This document shows positions 28,201-43,200 of a DNA stretch of 64,000 nucleotides, piece by piece (position 1 is the first letter of the stretch; each line of letters starts with the position of its first letter). The notes under the pieces are model-generated. The model had not been told where the DNA came from. It saw only the letters and a program-made list of their open reading frames with translations, and did no database searches. Source of the DNA: Symsagittifera roscoffensis (lineage: Eukaryota > Xenacoelomorpha > Acoela > Convolutidae); NCBI RefSeq assembly GCF_963678635.1, contig NC_087069.1, positions 16,654,660-16,718,659 on the forward strand, in the 5' to 3' direction. The translations under genes and the position numbers were made by a program.

Positions 28201-31200
28201 ACAATGAAAACCTCAATGGAACTAGGAATCTTACTCAACAAGATATACAGACACCATCACACTTCATAAATGAAGAAATTGTACACACAACAACTACACA
28301 ACAAAGTATTTCACCAATACGCCCAAATTTAACAACACCAAGAAATACAAATCCTTCACAAACACAGGTAACCTTACAATCAACCGTTAAACCTTCGGTT
28401 GCCCCTAAATATTCACATATGGATTACCAAACATACAAACCCATGACAATACCATCAAAAACACGCAAAACATTCACTAGAAACAACTTTGCAGACCATA
28501 ATTATAATTATACACATCCATCAAAAACAAATTATAAACCACAAAGAAATTTTAATCAATATACAAAACCTCGAAACTGGGATAACCCAACGGCCCAATA
28601 TAATTCCACAAATTTTCAACCAAATCCTCCACAGGATCGCAGTGAAAATTACCCATTTTTTCAACAAAATAAAAATAAAAAACAAACATCTTATCAAATG
28701 GATTATTTATCCTCAGATGAAGATTTCTTACAACCAGATATATTTGCACAAAATACTCAAGAATATCGTAGACAAGGAATACAGAAAACACGTACAAACC
28801 ATAGAAATTTTTCTCCACAATCAATAGATGCACAATATCAACAACCAATTCAACAACCAAATCCAATTAATATACAATCTTTTCAACCAATTCAACAACA
28901 AAATCCAATGACTACACACTCGTATCAACCATCACAAATGCAAAATGAAATACCACTCCCGTATTATCTTCAACAACATGAAATAACAAGAAACCAACTT
29001 TCAAATTTTTCTCAAATGCCAAATGCAGCTGAATCATTACAAATGACAATGAATCCATACCTTATGGGTGGATCATCAATAACATCAAATAAACCCTTAA
29101 TGGTTTTCACAGGAACAGACCCTGAATACTCTGTAGAAGATTACTTAAATGCAGTAACAGCAAATTTAATTTTAAATATTGGACCTGAACCAATTAACAC
29201 GCCACTACATCAAAACTGGATACATCGACGCACAGCGTTGATACAAACAACCTTAGATGGCGCAGCCCAAAAATGGTTTTCAGTACTACCTCAAGAAATA
29301 AAATCAAACTGGAAAAGATTTACACAAGAATTTTCAAAAATGTTTGACTCCGAAAGAAACAAACAACAACAAAGAGTTTTATGTAATGAAATTCGCAGAT
29401 TACCAAACGAAACCATCAAGCAAATAGCAGTAAGAATCGAAACACTAGTTCGAAAAGCATATTCACTAAATACACATGACTATAAAAACACTAAGATGAC
29501 AGAAATCTTAATGATGACCTTAACACCACAATTAAGGAAAATAGCAATAAAAAAGAGAGCATCACATCCTTCTTCAATTCGAGAACCCGATTTAGATTTT
29601 AGAAAACTAGTAGACAAACTAGAACAAGCAGAAATCACAATGAAATTAGAAGAAACGGAAAATCTGAAATTACAATACGTTAACAAAATTGAAACGACTC
29701 CCACTAATATTAATAATATACAAGAATCAGAAACAGATCTCGTTGAAAAAATCACTGAAATACTCAATATTTACGAAAAGAACCCGAACTTTAAAGGCAA
29801 ACCATCTTTCAAAAAATGGTGTAATTATTGCCGACGATACGGACATAGTATTTCCGAATGTAGACAAAAACAACAAGATAGTCAAAATAAACCTCAAAAA
29901 TACAAAGAACCAAATAAATCATTTTATCAATACATGAAAAAAGATCAAAACCTACCAAACAAAAATGTATACAGCAACAACAGTTCAGGAAAACCACTCC
30001 CAAACAATACAAGCTATACAAGAAATCAATCTCCATATAACTCAAGTTATAGAGGAAGATCACCAGAACGAAGAAACACGTATAATTCATCACAAAATCA
30101 CTACAATAGACCGAATAGTCGAAATAACTACTCCAGATCAAATTCAAATACACAACGATTTGTTTCTAGATCTAATTCTCAATCAAGAAATAACTATTAT
30201 CCAAACAACCAATCACGAAATTCATCATACAATAGGAATAGAAACTACTCCTATAATCGAAACAGAAGTTATTCAAACAACCGAAACCAGAATTACCCGA
30301 ACAACCGATCAAGGAATAACTCATATAATAGATCGAACTATAACAGACCAAACAATAATTACCAAAACAGATCGCGAAATAATTCACAAAACCGACACCC
30401 AAGTTATAATAATCGCTATCGAAATTATTCCCAATCACCACACCGAAATAATAATCACTACAATAACTCTAATAATCGTCACAGAAGCAGTACACCTAAA
30501 CATCAAAGACAAATCAATCAAGTACAAGCTAACCCAGAAACAACATCAGACCCTCCAGGTATTGATGACACAGTAACTGATACGTTACAACTCAATCAAA
30601 TAAACTGTACATCATCAGATTCAGAAAGTGATACTGAAAACACTCTTGATATCAATATGATAAAAGTCGAAAATGACTATGAATCTGTCATATATGAACA
30701 ACCCTTTCCATCACATATATATGAAAATCAATCACAAATTCTTCAAAATCATTACACTACACCCATAAATTCCACACCAACGACGCAAGAAACAAATGAG
30801 ATAAACACTACAAATCAAACCAATAAAAATACCAAAACAAAATGCTTGAATACAAACCACATTTATCAAAATATACAAAAAGAACAACCCAAAGAAAAAA
30901 TTTGGACAATACCATTTCTCTTAGAAAGCCCAAGAAATAAAGAATTTCAACCACCAGACCTTGAAATAGATTTTTTAATTGATTCAGGAGCAGAATCAAA
31001 CATAATAAACATTCCCACATGGAATGAAATAAAAATCTTACACCCAAAGCTAACACCTCTTGAAACCTCCAGCAAACTAGCGACAGCACAAGGATCAACA
31101 TTGATAAACTACGGAAAAATCCAATTATTTCTCCTCCCTACCAGAACAATGGAACAAAGTAAAATTTTAAATAAGCCATTTAAACAAATATTCCATATCA

Positions 31201-34200
31201 CCGATATTAAATATAATATCATTGGAATACCATTTATTTCAAAGTATATACCAACAATTAACATACTAAATAGTAAAATATTAATCAAAGATAAATATAC
31301 AAAAACAAAAGAAACATCCTTAACATTTTTTCAAAGATTGAATAAACAACCACCATTCTTTTCAAAATTTTATCCGATATTTAACCAACAAAGAAAACAC
31401 CTGAAACCACTATCAGGAAACATCTATAATTTTTCAATCAAACAAGTTCACCAATATGATAAAGCACAAAACAAACAAAAATTTTATATGTCAGATTTTG
31501 AATTCAAACCGATTCATAAATTTTTCAAAATCACAATCTCTTCAATAAAATATTTGAAAAATTCGAATTCAGATATCATCTCCTTACATGTCTATAACAA
31601 CACACCTTACCAAGTAACATTACCATTAGGACTTTTAGGATATTGTGAAACCAACGCAACAATATCACCAATACACGAAAAAGCCTATCGCGTAAATAAT
31701 ATACTCCAATTACTAGATATTTGCCAATCTACAATTCTTAATGAAGAATTATCTATAAATAATATAATAAGTAACGAAAACAGAAATACGGATTATTTCA
31801 CAAAAACTCCATATTTCAAACCTACATTCAACATCAGTAACTACACAGAGGACCAACAGAAATTTTTAACAATGTTTAATTTCCAACATTCACAAATAAC
31901 ACAAGACGAATTTGAAAAGTTAGCCAAACAGCTAATTCAATATTCATCAGTCTATGCAACATCAAAATTCGATGTTGGCAAAATCAGTTCATCACTACAT
32001 CTCCCATTAAAACCAGACGCAGTTTTCAAAAAACAAAGAGCAAGTAAAGTACCAATTCACTTACATGATAAAGTAAACAGATTACTCGATATTTTAGAGC
32101 AATACAACATTATATCACCGGTTAATAAAGAAGAACAACCAAAAGGCAACACATTCATCAACCCCGTTATCATTCTAGCTAAAGGAGAATCGTTAAAAAT
32201 CGTTCTCGATGCTAGATACCTCAATTCACTCATAGATGAATCAAAATGTAATTGGCCCATTGAACCAATACAAGTTATTTTAACAAAAATAAACGGCAAA
32301 TACTTCACAACCGCCGACATGAATAGTGCATACAATCAAATGCCACTAGATGAACAATCACGACGTTTAACACAATTTGTTATCGGAAACCAACAATATG
32401 AATTCAACCGCTTATTCTATGGAATATCCATAGGACCAGCAGCATTTTCAGCCTTTATGAGCAAAATTTTTAGACCACTAATACTCAAGAAAAACGCAAT
32501 CACCTATTTAGACGATGTTTTTATGCAATCACAAACAAAAGACGAAATGTTCAAAGTTTTAGAAACATATCACCAAATACTTCAGAACGAAAATCTGAAG
32601 GCCGCCCCCGATAAATCACACTTCTTTTTGACTAGAGTTAAATTCTTAGGACATAATATAGAAAGAAAAACAATCACTCCACTGAAATCACGCATTGACG
32701 CTATTCAAAAACTTCAACCACCAACAAATAAAAAGAAAATCCAAGAGTTCCTTGGAATGTTAAACTTTTTAAGTAAATATGTTTATAAAATGCAATTATA
32801 CCTACGACCATTTTATAACATCCTTAGACAACAAAACAACTTTGAATGGAATACAGAACATCAAACACGATTCGAAGAAATAAAGAAACTTTTAACTGAA
32901 CAAATTTCAAACACAATTCCAGACCCTGATCAACCATTTTATGCAATGTGCGATGCTTCGAACTTTGACATCGGCGCAGCATTATTACAATCACATAATG
33001 GTACAAATAAAATGAACCTCATATCAGCAAATTCTCGATTATTCACTCAAGCAGAGCTACGACTCTCAACTCTAATGAGAGAATGTACAGCCATAATATA
33101 TACACTTACAGAATATGAATTTCTGATACTTGGATCAAAACATCCCACAGTTTTGTTCACAGACCACAAACCAATCATCTTTCTTTTTACACAGAAATCT
33201 AACCCAAACCACCGAGTTTACAGATTTCAACTAATTCTAATGAAATTTCCAAACTTACATATAGTTTGGACTGCAGGAAAAAATCTTGCATTACCAGACA
33301 CCTTAAGTCGAAATACACCACCTGAATTACTTACACGAAAAACAACAGTTGAAATACCCAAAAATATAAAATTCTACCTTGCAGAAAACGAAACATCACC
33401 TCGATTAGAATGCAAATATGCAGTAAAAACTGATATTGAACAATCACAAATAAATAATTTACAACATTTCCCACTTTATTTAGATTGTCAAAATAATCAT
33501 TATGAAGTTGACCTACTTGGAACATCAACTTTTAAACCAATTCCATATTCTCAATGGATAAAAAATAACACCCAACAAAAACGAACAAAACAACACCTAC
33601 CTAAAAAAGACCATTTTCCACTAATTGAAAAAGAAGATTTAACTGATAAAATAAATTTATCAGGACCACAAACAAATGATTCAAAATACACAATAAATCA
33701 AGTTTTTGACCTTCACGACCCACTTGATACAATACCATTATCTAAATTAGAAATCGAAAACATTTTTCTCCCCCCAACAGAAACAATTACAATTTCAACA
33801 CTGAAACAATATCAAAACCTTGACCCAGTAATTCGACAACTAAAATCATGGCACAAATATAAAACTAAACCTATCAAAGCAGATTCAACCATTCTAGGAA
33901 ACAAAACACTCCTCCGATACTTTCGCAAGTTTAACAATACAACAATTAACGAAAATACAGACCTTTTAGAGTACAACCTTAATGAATCTACAGTTCCCTG
34001 TCTCCCTATAAGTATGATTCTTATAGCTTTTAATATTTCACATACACAAAACATTAAAGGACACTCTGGATCAGAGAAAACATATTCAAATTTTATACAA
34101 AATTTTTACTTCCCAAATGCACCAATTTGGATAAAAGTACTATGCAATGATTGTATAGTATGTCAATTAAATAAACCTTACCCAAATCAAAAACAAATAG

Positions 34201-37200
34201 CACAAAAACAAGATTTTAAAGGACAAAGTTTATACTTTAATCATCGTATCTCATTTGATACTAAAGGACCAATTTCACCCTCATCAGAAGGAAACTCCTA
34301 CATTATGGTAATTGTTGACGCATTTACACATTATGTAGCACTTAACCCAGTACCACATTGTAACGCTTATTACGCATACACAACACTTTATGAACACTGG
34401 ATAGCAAAATTTGGACTACCAGAAATTTTAGTCACAGACAATGGTACAGAATTCATAAATAATGAAATAATAACACTATGTCATTTATACAACATTAAAC
34501 ACAAACCACGTACATCTCATGCACCTTGGACAAACGGCTTAGTCGAAGGTATGAACCGTTCACTACAAGAATATCTTAGATGTATCATCAACGGAAATGA
34601 TACCAAATATACCGAATGGTCAGCAGATGTAAAATTATTTCCATTAGCATATAATTCACAAATCACGACAACTTTAGGAATGTCACCATACGAAATGGTT
34701 TTCAACCAAAAGCCACGCAAACCAATAATGTTTACAGCAAATTCCCATAAAAACGCACAAGGTTATTGTCAACCAAATAAAGACTCAATTTGTTATAACC
34801 TACCATTACATACGCACGATGAAGATCATTTTCATCACCCACAAATCCTTAAATTAGCCTCCGGTACACACACCGAATGGATTTTAAATAGAGATAAGAA
34901 ACACAATGAAATTTACCAAAAAATAACGAAAAAGTTATTACAAAGACAAAACATAAATGAACAAATCAATTCACGTTTTACACCAGCTTCCGATTTAAAA
35001 ATTGGAACATTTGTTTTAATACCTAATTTTAATACTCAAAAAGGAATTTCTAAAAAATTACAACCCCTCCGAAAAGGACCCTATCAAATAATTGCAAAAC
35101 CCACAGATGTCACATATAAAATTATCGACTCAAACAAAAAAGAAATCGTTCAGCATCGAAACAACCTATTACCTTATTACCCAAAAGAATACGCACTCCG
35201 CGAATTAACCCAATTATATTCTTTCACAGGATTAAAAATTATTCAAAACGAACCACATCTGAAAAACACAGAACAAAATGATAACCCCACCGAAAATCAA
35301 AACACAAAACCAATCGCTACCAAAAACAATACACAAAACCATAAAGAATCTCCAAAACAAAGAAAAAATAGAAAAATGACAGAACAAATAATACCCCAAG
35401 AAGAAATAGACAAATCAGAACATAGAAAGACAACAAGACTCCGAAATCAACCACGTAAAAACTACAAAATGTTCATCCCCCAATCTAAAATATTAAAGAA
35501 AGTAGAATTTAAAAAGTAATTTTAAAATTTTATACTTCACAATCTTGAAACCTCCGTAACATTTTTCATTTCCATTTTTCAAAATAACATGCTCACAAGT
35601 ACGCAATAATTCTAGTTCAAAATAGACCAATAGGATTCATCCAATCCGCCACTTTCTCTAACTCAAACTAAGATCAATTAGACGAATAATCTAGAACTCC
35701 AGGCACATCTCTAACTATAACTTTACAACCTCCAGGTCAAAAATAAGCAAACCACTCCAACTTGACAGCTAAAATAAATATCACCATAATACCGTACCCC
35801 TCCCTTATCTAATAACCCAAAGATCAACAATATTTCCCCAACTCAGACCACGAATACCCCCAAAACAAATTTGATAACTTAGCCTAAAGTCACAAAATGA
35901 AGATTTTAATTAGCCTAAAGTATAAAAATCTCACCATACCCCGGATCATTTGACAAACAAAAATAAAGAAAAAGACGACCTCCCAGTCACCATGAAAATT
36001 GCCCCCAACAATTTTTTACGAAACTCAACCCACTTGTCAAAAAACTAATAAATAATTCGACCACACTAGAAAATCGCCTCAAACAGCAAAAAATATTCGA
36101 CAAAGAGATCATTTCTTAAATGCTTTTCTCTCAAACAGTCGCTCAAATATTTATCAATTTTAAACATTTTTTTTCAATACTTCAAGTCTTTATAATCTTT
36201 CTTTTTGATATCATCGAATCTTTTCTAATAATCATAATAATTTTTTGTAACATTTTTTTAATTTTCTACACAATAATTGAACTATTCCTCCAACTTTCCA
36301 AAACCCTTGAATATATCCACAGGTACGATTTTAACAACTTGTCTAAATGATACGAACAATTTTCAGTAGAACTGATATTTTTTTATTGTTTGTAATTTTC
36401 ATAACATTTCTATCATCCCTCATTTTGACAATATGTAAATGTATAAAGAAAGCAATCATTACATTTGCCCTAGCAACAATTTTTCTAATTCTTTTTTTAG
36501 AAGAATATTATAATAAACATAAACCCTCTCACTAAAGTAACAATTTAAAAATCCATCAAAAATTGCTACCCAACAGTCACAGAATCAGTCTTCACCGACA
36601 TCATCCCAAGATAATCCAACACCACCTTCAACTACTCAAAACCCTCAAACATCTACACGAATTTCTTTTCAAGACAATCCATACACATTTGAAGAAAGGC
36701 ACGCTCGTTTATCTGAACCACTAGAACCAGTTCAACGACAAGCATCCCTAAGTGAACCAACATATAATCTTTACCCAACACTACCACAAGAACTAAGTAG
36801 AATACGAAACCTTAGTCAAAACCAAAACACAGCAGAAATAAATAGACAAATTATACATCCTCGACGAAATAGAAATTTTCAAACTCCCCGAGTTCATTTT
36901 GATATACCTCAATCCCCAACACAAACCACTCCAGAAAACACCACTGGTATCACACCAGAAACTCCTACACTTTTTTCACAACGAAGCACTTCAAGTCTAC
37001 CTTCAGACTACTTAGGTTCAACACCAACATCTGAACAGATACGTGAAAATCCCTTTAACCCCCCAAACCTAACATCACGACTGCCATATTGGACTACAAA
37101 TTCATTCACACAAGGTGAACCAAATTTAGTCAATGACCCCATAGATATTTCTACGGATACAACAACATCCTCATCACTACCAGAAACATTATCACTACCA

Positions 37201-40200
37201 TCAACACCATCAATAAGTCAATTTTCACCACTACCCTTTAACTTAAATTTTCCAAATAATCTCGACGCCAGATATCGAGAACAATCATCAATAAATATTC
37301 CTTTAAGATTAGATTGGAATACATTCACAGCACCTCCACCACTATTTGGACAACATCAAGAAAGTAACCGCCTTCATAACTGGGCACTTAATAGATTACA
37401 ATATCGCCAAGATATTCACAACGATATCCGTGATCACAATATTCAAATACTCCAACAAAACAGTTTACAATTAAAATTTGAAATCACAGTTAAGTTAAAT
37501 AATATTACCCAACATCCCTACCCATTAAATCCACCTAACATAACAGCTCAATCACTACCACCACCGTTTATAACTACTGAAGTAATATACAAATACGACA
37601 GATACACTAAAAACACAATTGGTTACATTACATTTTATAATCCATACTCAGGATTATCATACACATGTATATTCTAAAATTATTAATTTTTCTCCAAACC
37701 CTTTTTCTAATAACCTCAAATCAAAATATAAACCCTTCCCCTCGTACAGGACCACAAGATTTATTAGTAACACATTACGATTGCGAAGAAAATGAACAAA
37801 AAACACTACATAAATATGCAATCAATCAGGTATCACAATGTGAAACAGAACCACAAGCTATAGAAACCACAGATATAATAGCAACACTCTATTCAAAAGC
37901 CCGAGCAACAACAGTTACAGGTTATAAATTCACAGCAACATTTTCCGAAAAGAAAGTACATTGTTCACAAGTCTCGAACGGAAACAAAAACCGACTTGAC
38001 CATGAATCATTCTACCAAAGTAATATAGAACGTCTTTTACATCTCAATCCCGACGATTGTAAAAATGAATTACTTAGACTAAACATCACAAAAAATAAAA
38101 ACTCCCAAAGAAAATTAGTTAATTTTCAAGTTTTTTCAGACTCTGTACATCAATCACAACTTGAAAGACACCAAGGACATATAAGACTAGACGAAAAATA
38201 CCCGTATAACGGCGCACACGGACGATTAACCTATGACCTACATGATAAACACTGGATACCACACATTGGTATAAATAACCCATCAAACTGCAAAGCAGAC
38301 ACAAAAAATAAAGGATACCAAGAAATAATGTTTTTCGATTGGAAAATACAACTCGAAAAAATACAACTCACACGAGATTTATCTGATAATACAATGATCT
38401 ATCAAGGAATCCGACTACCTTGTAAAAATGATCAAGGATATTGCGACCCTACAACGAGAACACNNNNNNNNNNNNNNNNNNNNNNNNNNNNNNNNNNNNN
38501 NNNNNNNNNNNNNNNNNNNNNNNNNNNNNNNNNNNNNNNNNNNNNNNNNNNNNNNNNNNNNNNNNNNNNNNNNNNNNNNNNNNNNNNNNNNNNNNNNNNN
38601 NNNNNNNNNNNNNNNNNNNNNNNNNNNNNNNNNNNNNNNNNNNNNNNNNNNNNNNNNNNNNNNGTGGGTTGTTAGTTAGATGGATCATGATTGGTTAATA
38701 TTAAATACTTCACAGTGGTAAAATATCTAATTTATCCAATCATAAAATATAGTTAAAATTAATTAATTAAGACCATTTATTCACGGGGGAAAGGACCAAC
38801 AGAAGAGCTGTACAGCTCATCACGGCGAACCGCTGTTGTGCCCCTGTTTAAGAACTACATGCAATTTTTTTGGTTATTTTTTTTAGATCAGGTGGAACCT
38901 GATCTAAACTACATTTTATGATTGGATAAATTAGATATTTTACCAATGTAAAGTATTTAATATTAACCAATCATGATCCATCTAACTAACAATCCACTTA
39001 TTTGTAAGTGCTGAAATTACTTGTAATTTCAGCACCAGAGAGATTTGAATTTAACTTAGAAATTAGTTGAACTCTCCCGAGTACTTCAGCAGCCGCAATA
39101 AACCAGTATACCCTAGATCTATTGAGCCTAGCAGAGACTAGTTAAACAACCTGAGACTAGATAGTATAAGAGTAAGATTAGGATCGGTATTAGACTAAGA
39201 AGTTGCACGAATCTATCCGGCCGAAAATAAGATAGCGTGACGAGCAGACGGTGTACCCTATCCGAAATTACTCTATGAGTTATACCCATCGGTCCTAACT
39301 CATCTGGTGCGACCATAAGTCTCGAACAAGACCTTAATAGCTTAGCATTAACCAATAATAGATTAGAATTTAGACAAAACATTTACAAAATGTTATACGA
39401 CAATAATTTAATCGAAATGTCTCTACGACTCAATAGATCAGAGCCAATATTCCGAACGATAACAGAACTACCCGGAATTGGAAGAAGACCTCGAACCAGA
39501 GACGACATACGACAAAGCAGAAACTTACCATATAGTTATATGATAGTTCGGCAAAAGCCAGAACAAACTTTTGTATTTAGAATACTACTAGCAATGAATT
39601 TAGATTTTCATTTGCAAACATAAAATTTTGAAGTCAATCTTCAAAATCATTTCAAGCGCTAAACAAAATTATTAATATACAATAACGATTGATAAAAAGA
39701 TCTCAGATCGTTTTCCTAAATTCTGCAGTAATATACAAAACATGTTTGAAAAATATTTATTGAAAAATCAAAATAAAAATTAGTAGCATGACAATAAACG
39801 GTTAGTAATTATAAATCATCCTGTTGTTCCAGCTTCATCGCCTAAACATAACAGCAATCATAAGCTCACTAATATCATAAAAATACTAAATCTATTCTTT
39901 ACACAAATTTAAAACATTTTAAACTTAAATTCACTTAATTTTAAAATCAGATCATCAAGGCTTATCCTTGGATCTTAAATCATTTTCTATTTAATTAAAT
40001 TTAAAACTTGATCATCAAGGCCTATCCTTGGATCAAAAAGAACAACTTTGTTCTCCCCCACCCACTTAACTAGTGTCTAACGACCTCAAACGTCGATTCA
40101 CTATCCAACCCTTTCTAAAAACCCAGGACTAATAGAAATTTTTGAACAAAACTAATCATTCAAATTAGGATAAACAGTGAAGAACTTCGGTTATTCATCC

Positions 40201-43200
40201 TTCACTTGATCCCCCCTCTTACCAGACCCAGGATAAATCTTAAACTTAGTAAGTTTAAAATAGTATCTAACGAACTACTCGCGTTCTAATTATACCTGAA
40301 CCTTGTGGATCGATTTACTATTCTCCAACCCTGAACACAATCACTACCCTTAAGTAAGATTAAGTAAGTTAACACCTTAGCTTATACTATCCACGAGAAA
40401 GTATAAAATCATTCTTCGGAATCGATATACTTTTCTCCCCAACCCTGAACAAATAGACCCAGGTTAGGCTAACAAAAAAATCGTAAGGACTAACAGTTTA
40501 AGCAAATAGAAATCATTTAAAAACCTTTTGCATCCGTCATCCTAAACCTTATGTCATTTAAAAACCTAGGAAATAAACAAACAATCGTTTTACACAATTG
40601 TGAAATAGATAACAAAAAATACGACCTTGTAATCACACCTCATACACAAACAGTTGGATACATTAGAACAAAACGACAAACATTAAAGAGAAAAATAATA
40701 ACTAAACAAAGACAAATAACACGAAAAAGATTTTCAAAAAATCTAAACGCATTTTCAGAATCAGAAACCAACAGTTTAGACGAACTTTATAAACTAAAAG
40801 AATCAATAGATAAAAATTGCCCAATTCACGATCAATTATATTTCTCTGACTCAGAAACAACTTCAAATTCATCAAAAAGAGGAAAAAGAAGAATAAAAAA
40901 GCAGTATAAACACAAACCAGTACATTTATACAATTAGAATCAACCAATTAGACACATTGATAATTACATATTAACAGTCATCGAACGAAAAAATGAGCTC
41001 AACGCACACCCCAGGTGAAGAAAGTCCAGATGATGATGATATTTTCCCCTTTATCGTAGACGCAACCACTGATAGAGGACAGCATATATTCTGCAAAAAT
41101 TTACTCTTAAATTTGTTTGAACCCGGAATCAGTCCATGTAAAACACAGTTCCCAGATGTAAAAATCAAAAGACAAATTATCGATCACTATCTAAAAGATA
41201 TATGTAACCTAACACAACAATACGGAATCTACTCCATAGAATTCAGCTCACCAAACCAGAATCACAGTAAATATATAATTCAAACAGACGACCTTGATTT
41301 AGAATTCTCAAAAGTATTCTCAGAATATATAAAAAGCATCCAATATCATAACTCACAAAGAGCAAACTCCATATTCACCAATGAAGTTTTTGCGATAATA
41401 TATGGTTATATCTCGATATTAGAAAACGAAATCCAGATACCAAATGTCTCACCGACAGAAACATCTAAACATATAAGAGTACGACATGAAATCACACTAC
41501 TCTCTAGTTTTCTAAATATAATTAAAGAAAATTTCACGAAAGATGAAGTTTCTCAACATACAAAACACGACTTACAAAAAATCTTGGCATGGTTCATAAT
41601 AGATTATTTCACACATTATATTGATTTAATTTCACAAGCAAGAAAAAATTTTAGACCCCAAAACTCAAATGATGATACTGCCATCACAGAACAATCAGAC
41701 TATGTTTGGGACCCCGAATGGTCTCATCCCGCATCCATAAACTTCCCACAATCAATCTCAAGTCAAGCAATAAGTACGATATCTTATGTAAGAGATTATG
41801 TACTAGTAATACCATTAACCATTGATGCAACACCATTAAACTATAATACATTTTTACCCGATATGCAAAATAATAGTTTAAACTCTACAGTCATACACAA
41901 TGAAAACCTCAATGGAACTAGGAATCTTACTCAACAAGATATCCAGACACCATCACACTTCATAAATGAAGAAATCGTACACACAACAACTACACAACAA
42001 AGTATTTCACCAATACGTCCAAACTTAACAACACCAAGAAATACAAATCCTTCACAAACACAGGTAACATTACAATCAACCGTTAAACCTTCGGTTGCCC
42101 CAAAATATTCACACATGGATTACCAAACATACAGACCCATGACAATACCGCCAAAAACACGCAAAACGTTCACCAGAAACAACTTTGCAGACCATAATTA
42201 TAATTACACACATCCATCAAAAACAAATTATCAACCACGAAAAAATTTTAGTAATTATACAAGATCTCGAAACTGGGATAACCCAATGGCACCACCTAAT
42301 TCAGTAAATTTTCAAACAAATTTACATCCTCCACAGGATCGTAGTGAAAACTATCCATTTTTTCAACAAAATAAAAATAAAAAACAAACATCTTATCAAA
42401 TGGATTACTTATCCTCAGATGATGATTTCTTACAACCAGATATATTTACACCCTATAATCAAGAATATCGTGGACAAGGAATACAAAAACCACATTCATA
42501 TCATAGAATTTTTTCTCCACAACCAATAGATACACAAAATCAACAACCAATTCAACAACAAAACCCAATTATTACACAATCTTTTCAACCAATTCAGCAA
42601 CAAAACCCAATGATTGCAAACTCGTACCAACCAGCACAAATGCAAAATGAAATACCACTCCCATATTATCTTCAACAACACGAAATAACAAGAAATCAAC
42701 TTTCAAATTTTTCTCAAATGCCAAATGCAGCAGAATCATTACAAATGACGATGAATCCATACCTTATGGGTGGATCATCAATAACATCAAATAAACCTTT
42801 AATGGTATTCACAGGAACAGACCCTGAATATTCTGTAGAAGACTATTTAAATGCGGTCACAGCAAATTTGATTTTAAATATAGGACCTGAACCAATTAAT
42901 ACGCCACTACATCAAAACTGGATACATCGACGCACAGCGTTAATACAAACAACTCTAGATGGCGCAGCCCAAAAATGGTTTTCAGTATTGCCTATAGAAA
43001 TAAAATCAAATTGGAAAAGATTTACACAAGAGTTTTCAAAAATGTTTGACTCCGAAAGAAACAAACAACAACAAAGAGTTTTATGTAATGAAATTCGCAG
43101 ATTACCAAACGAAACCATCAAGCAATTAGCAGTACGAATCGAAACACTAGTTCGAAAAGCATATTCATTAAATACACATGACTATAAAAACACAAAGATG

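Larger units (their letters stand above)
25195..38463 (+). mobile_element. LTR retroelement copy B (5' LTR to env; 3' end lost in gap)
   Basis: Layout: LTR 25195-25602, primer-binding site, 77-codon ORF, hairpin pair, ORF0, gag-pol, TM1, TM2, ORF-X, then env cut by the gap at 38464. Domain order protease, reverse transcriptase, RNase H, integrase is that of Ty3/gypsy elements, and an env-like gene makes it errantivirus-like. Gag-pol is uninterrupted, so this copy or a close relative could supply proteins. The left flank ends ATAA. Its right flank is not visible. Confidence 0.94.

Noticed and set aside
30172-30441. Minus-strand open frames opposite the Asn/Arg/Ser tract of gag, as well as overlapping + strand frames such as 29965-30576
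   Set aside because: They are shadows of the A-rich repetitive gag coding strand. They have biased composition and overlap the verified gag-pol frame.
38664-38754. 3' LTR of copy B
   Set aside because: It is in reverse orientation relative to copy B, so it cannot be its 3' LTR.
39302-39330. Naming the priming tRNA as tRNA-Arg or tRNA-Ser
   Set aside because: The TGG start and a downstream TCGAA word fit a tRNA 3' end in general, but no remembered tRNA matches without gaps.
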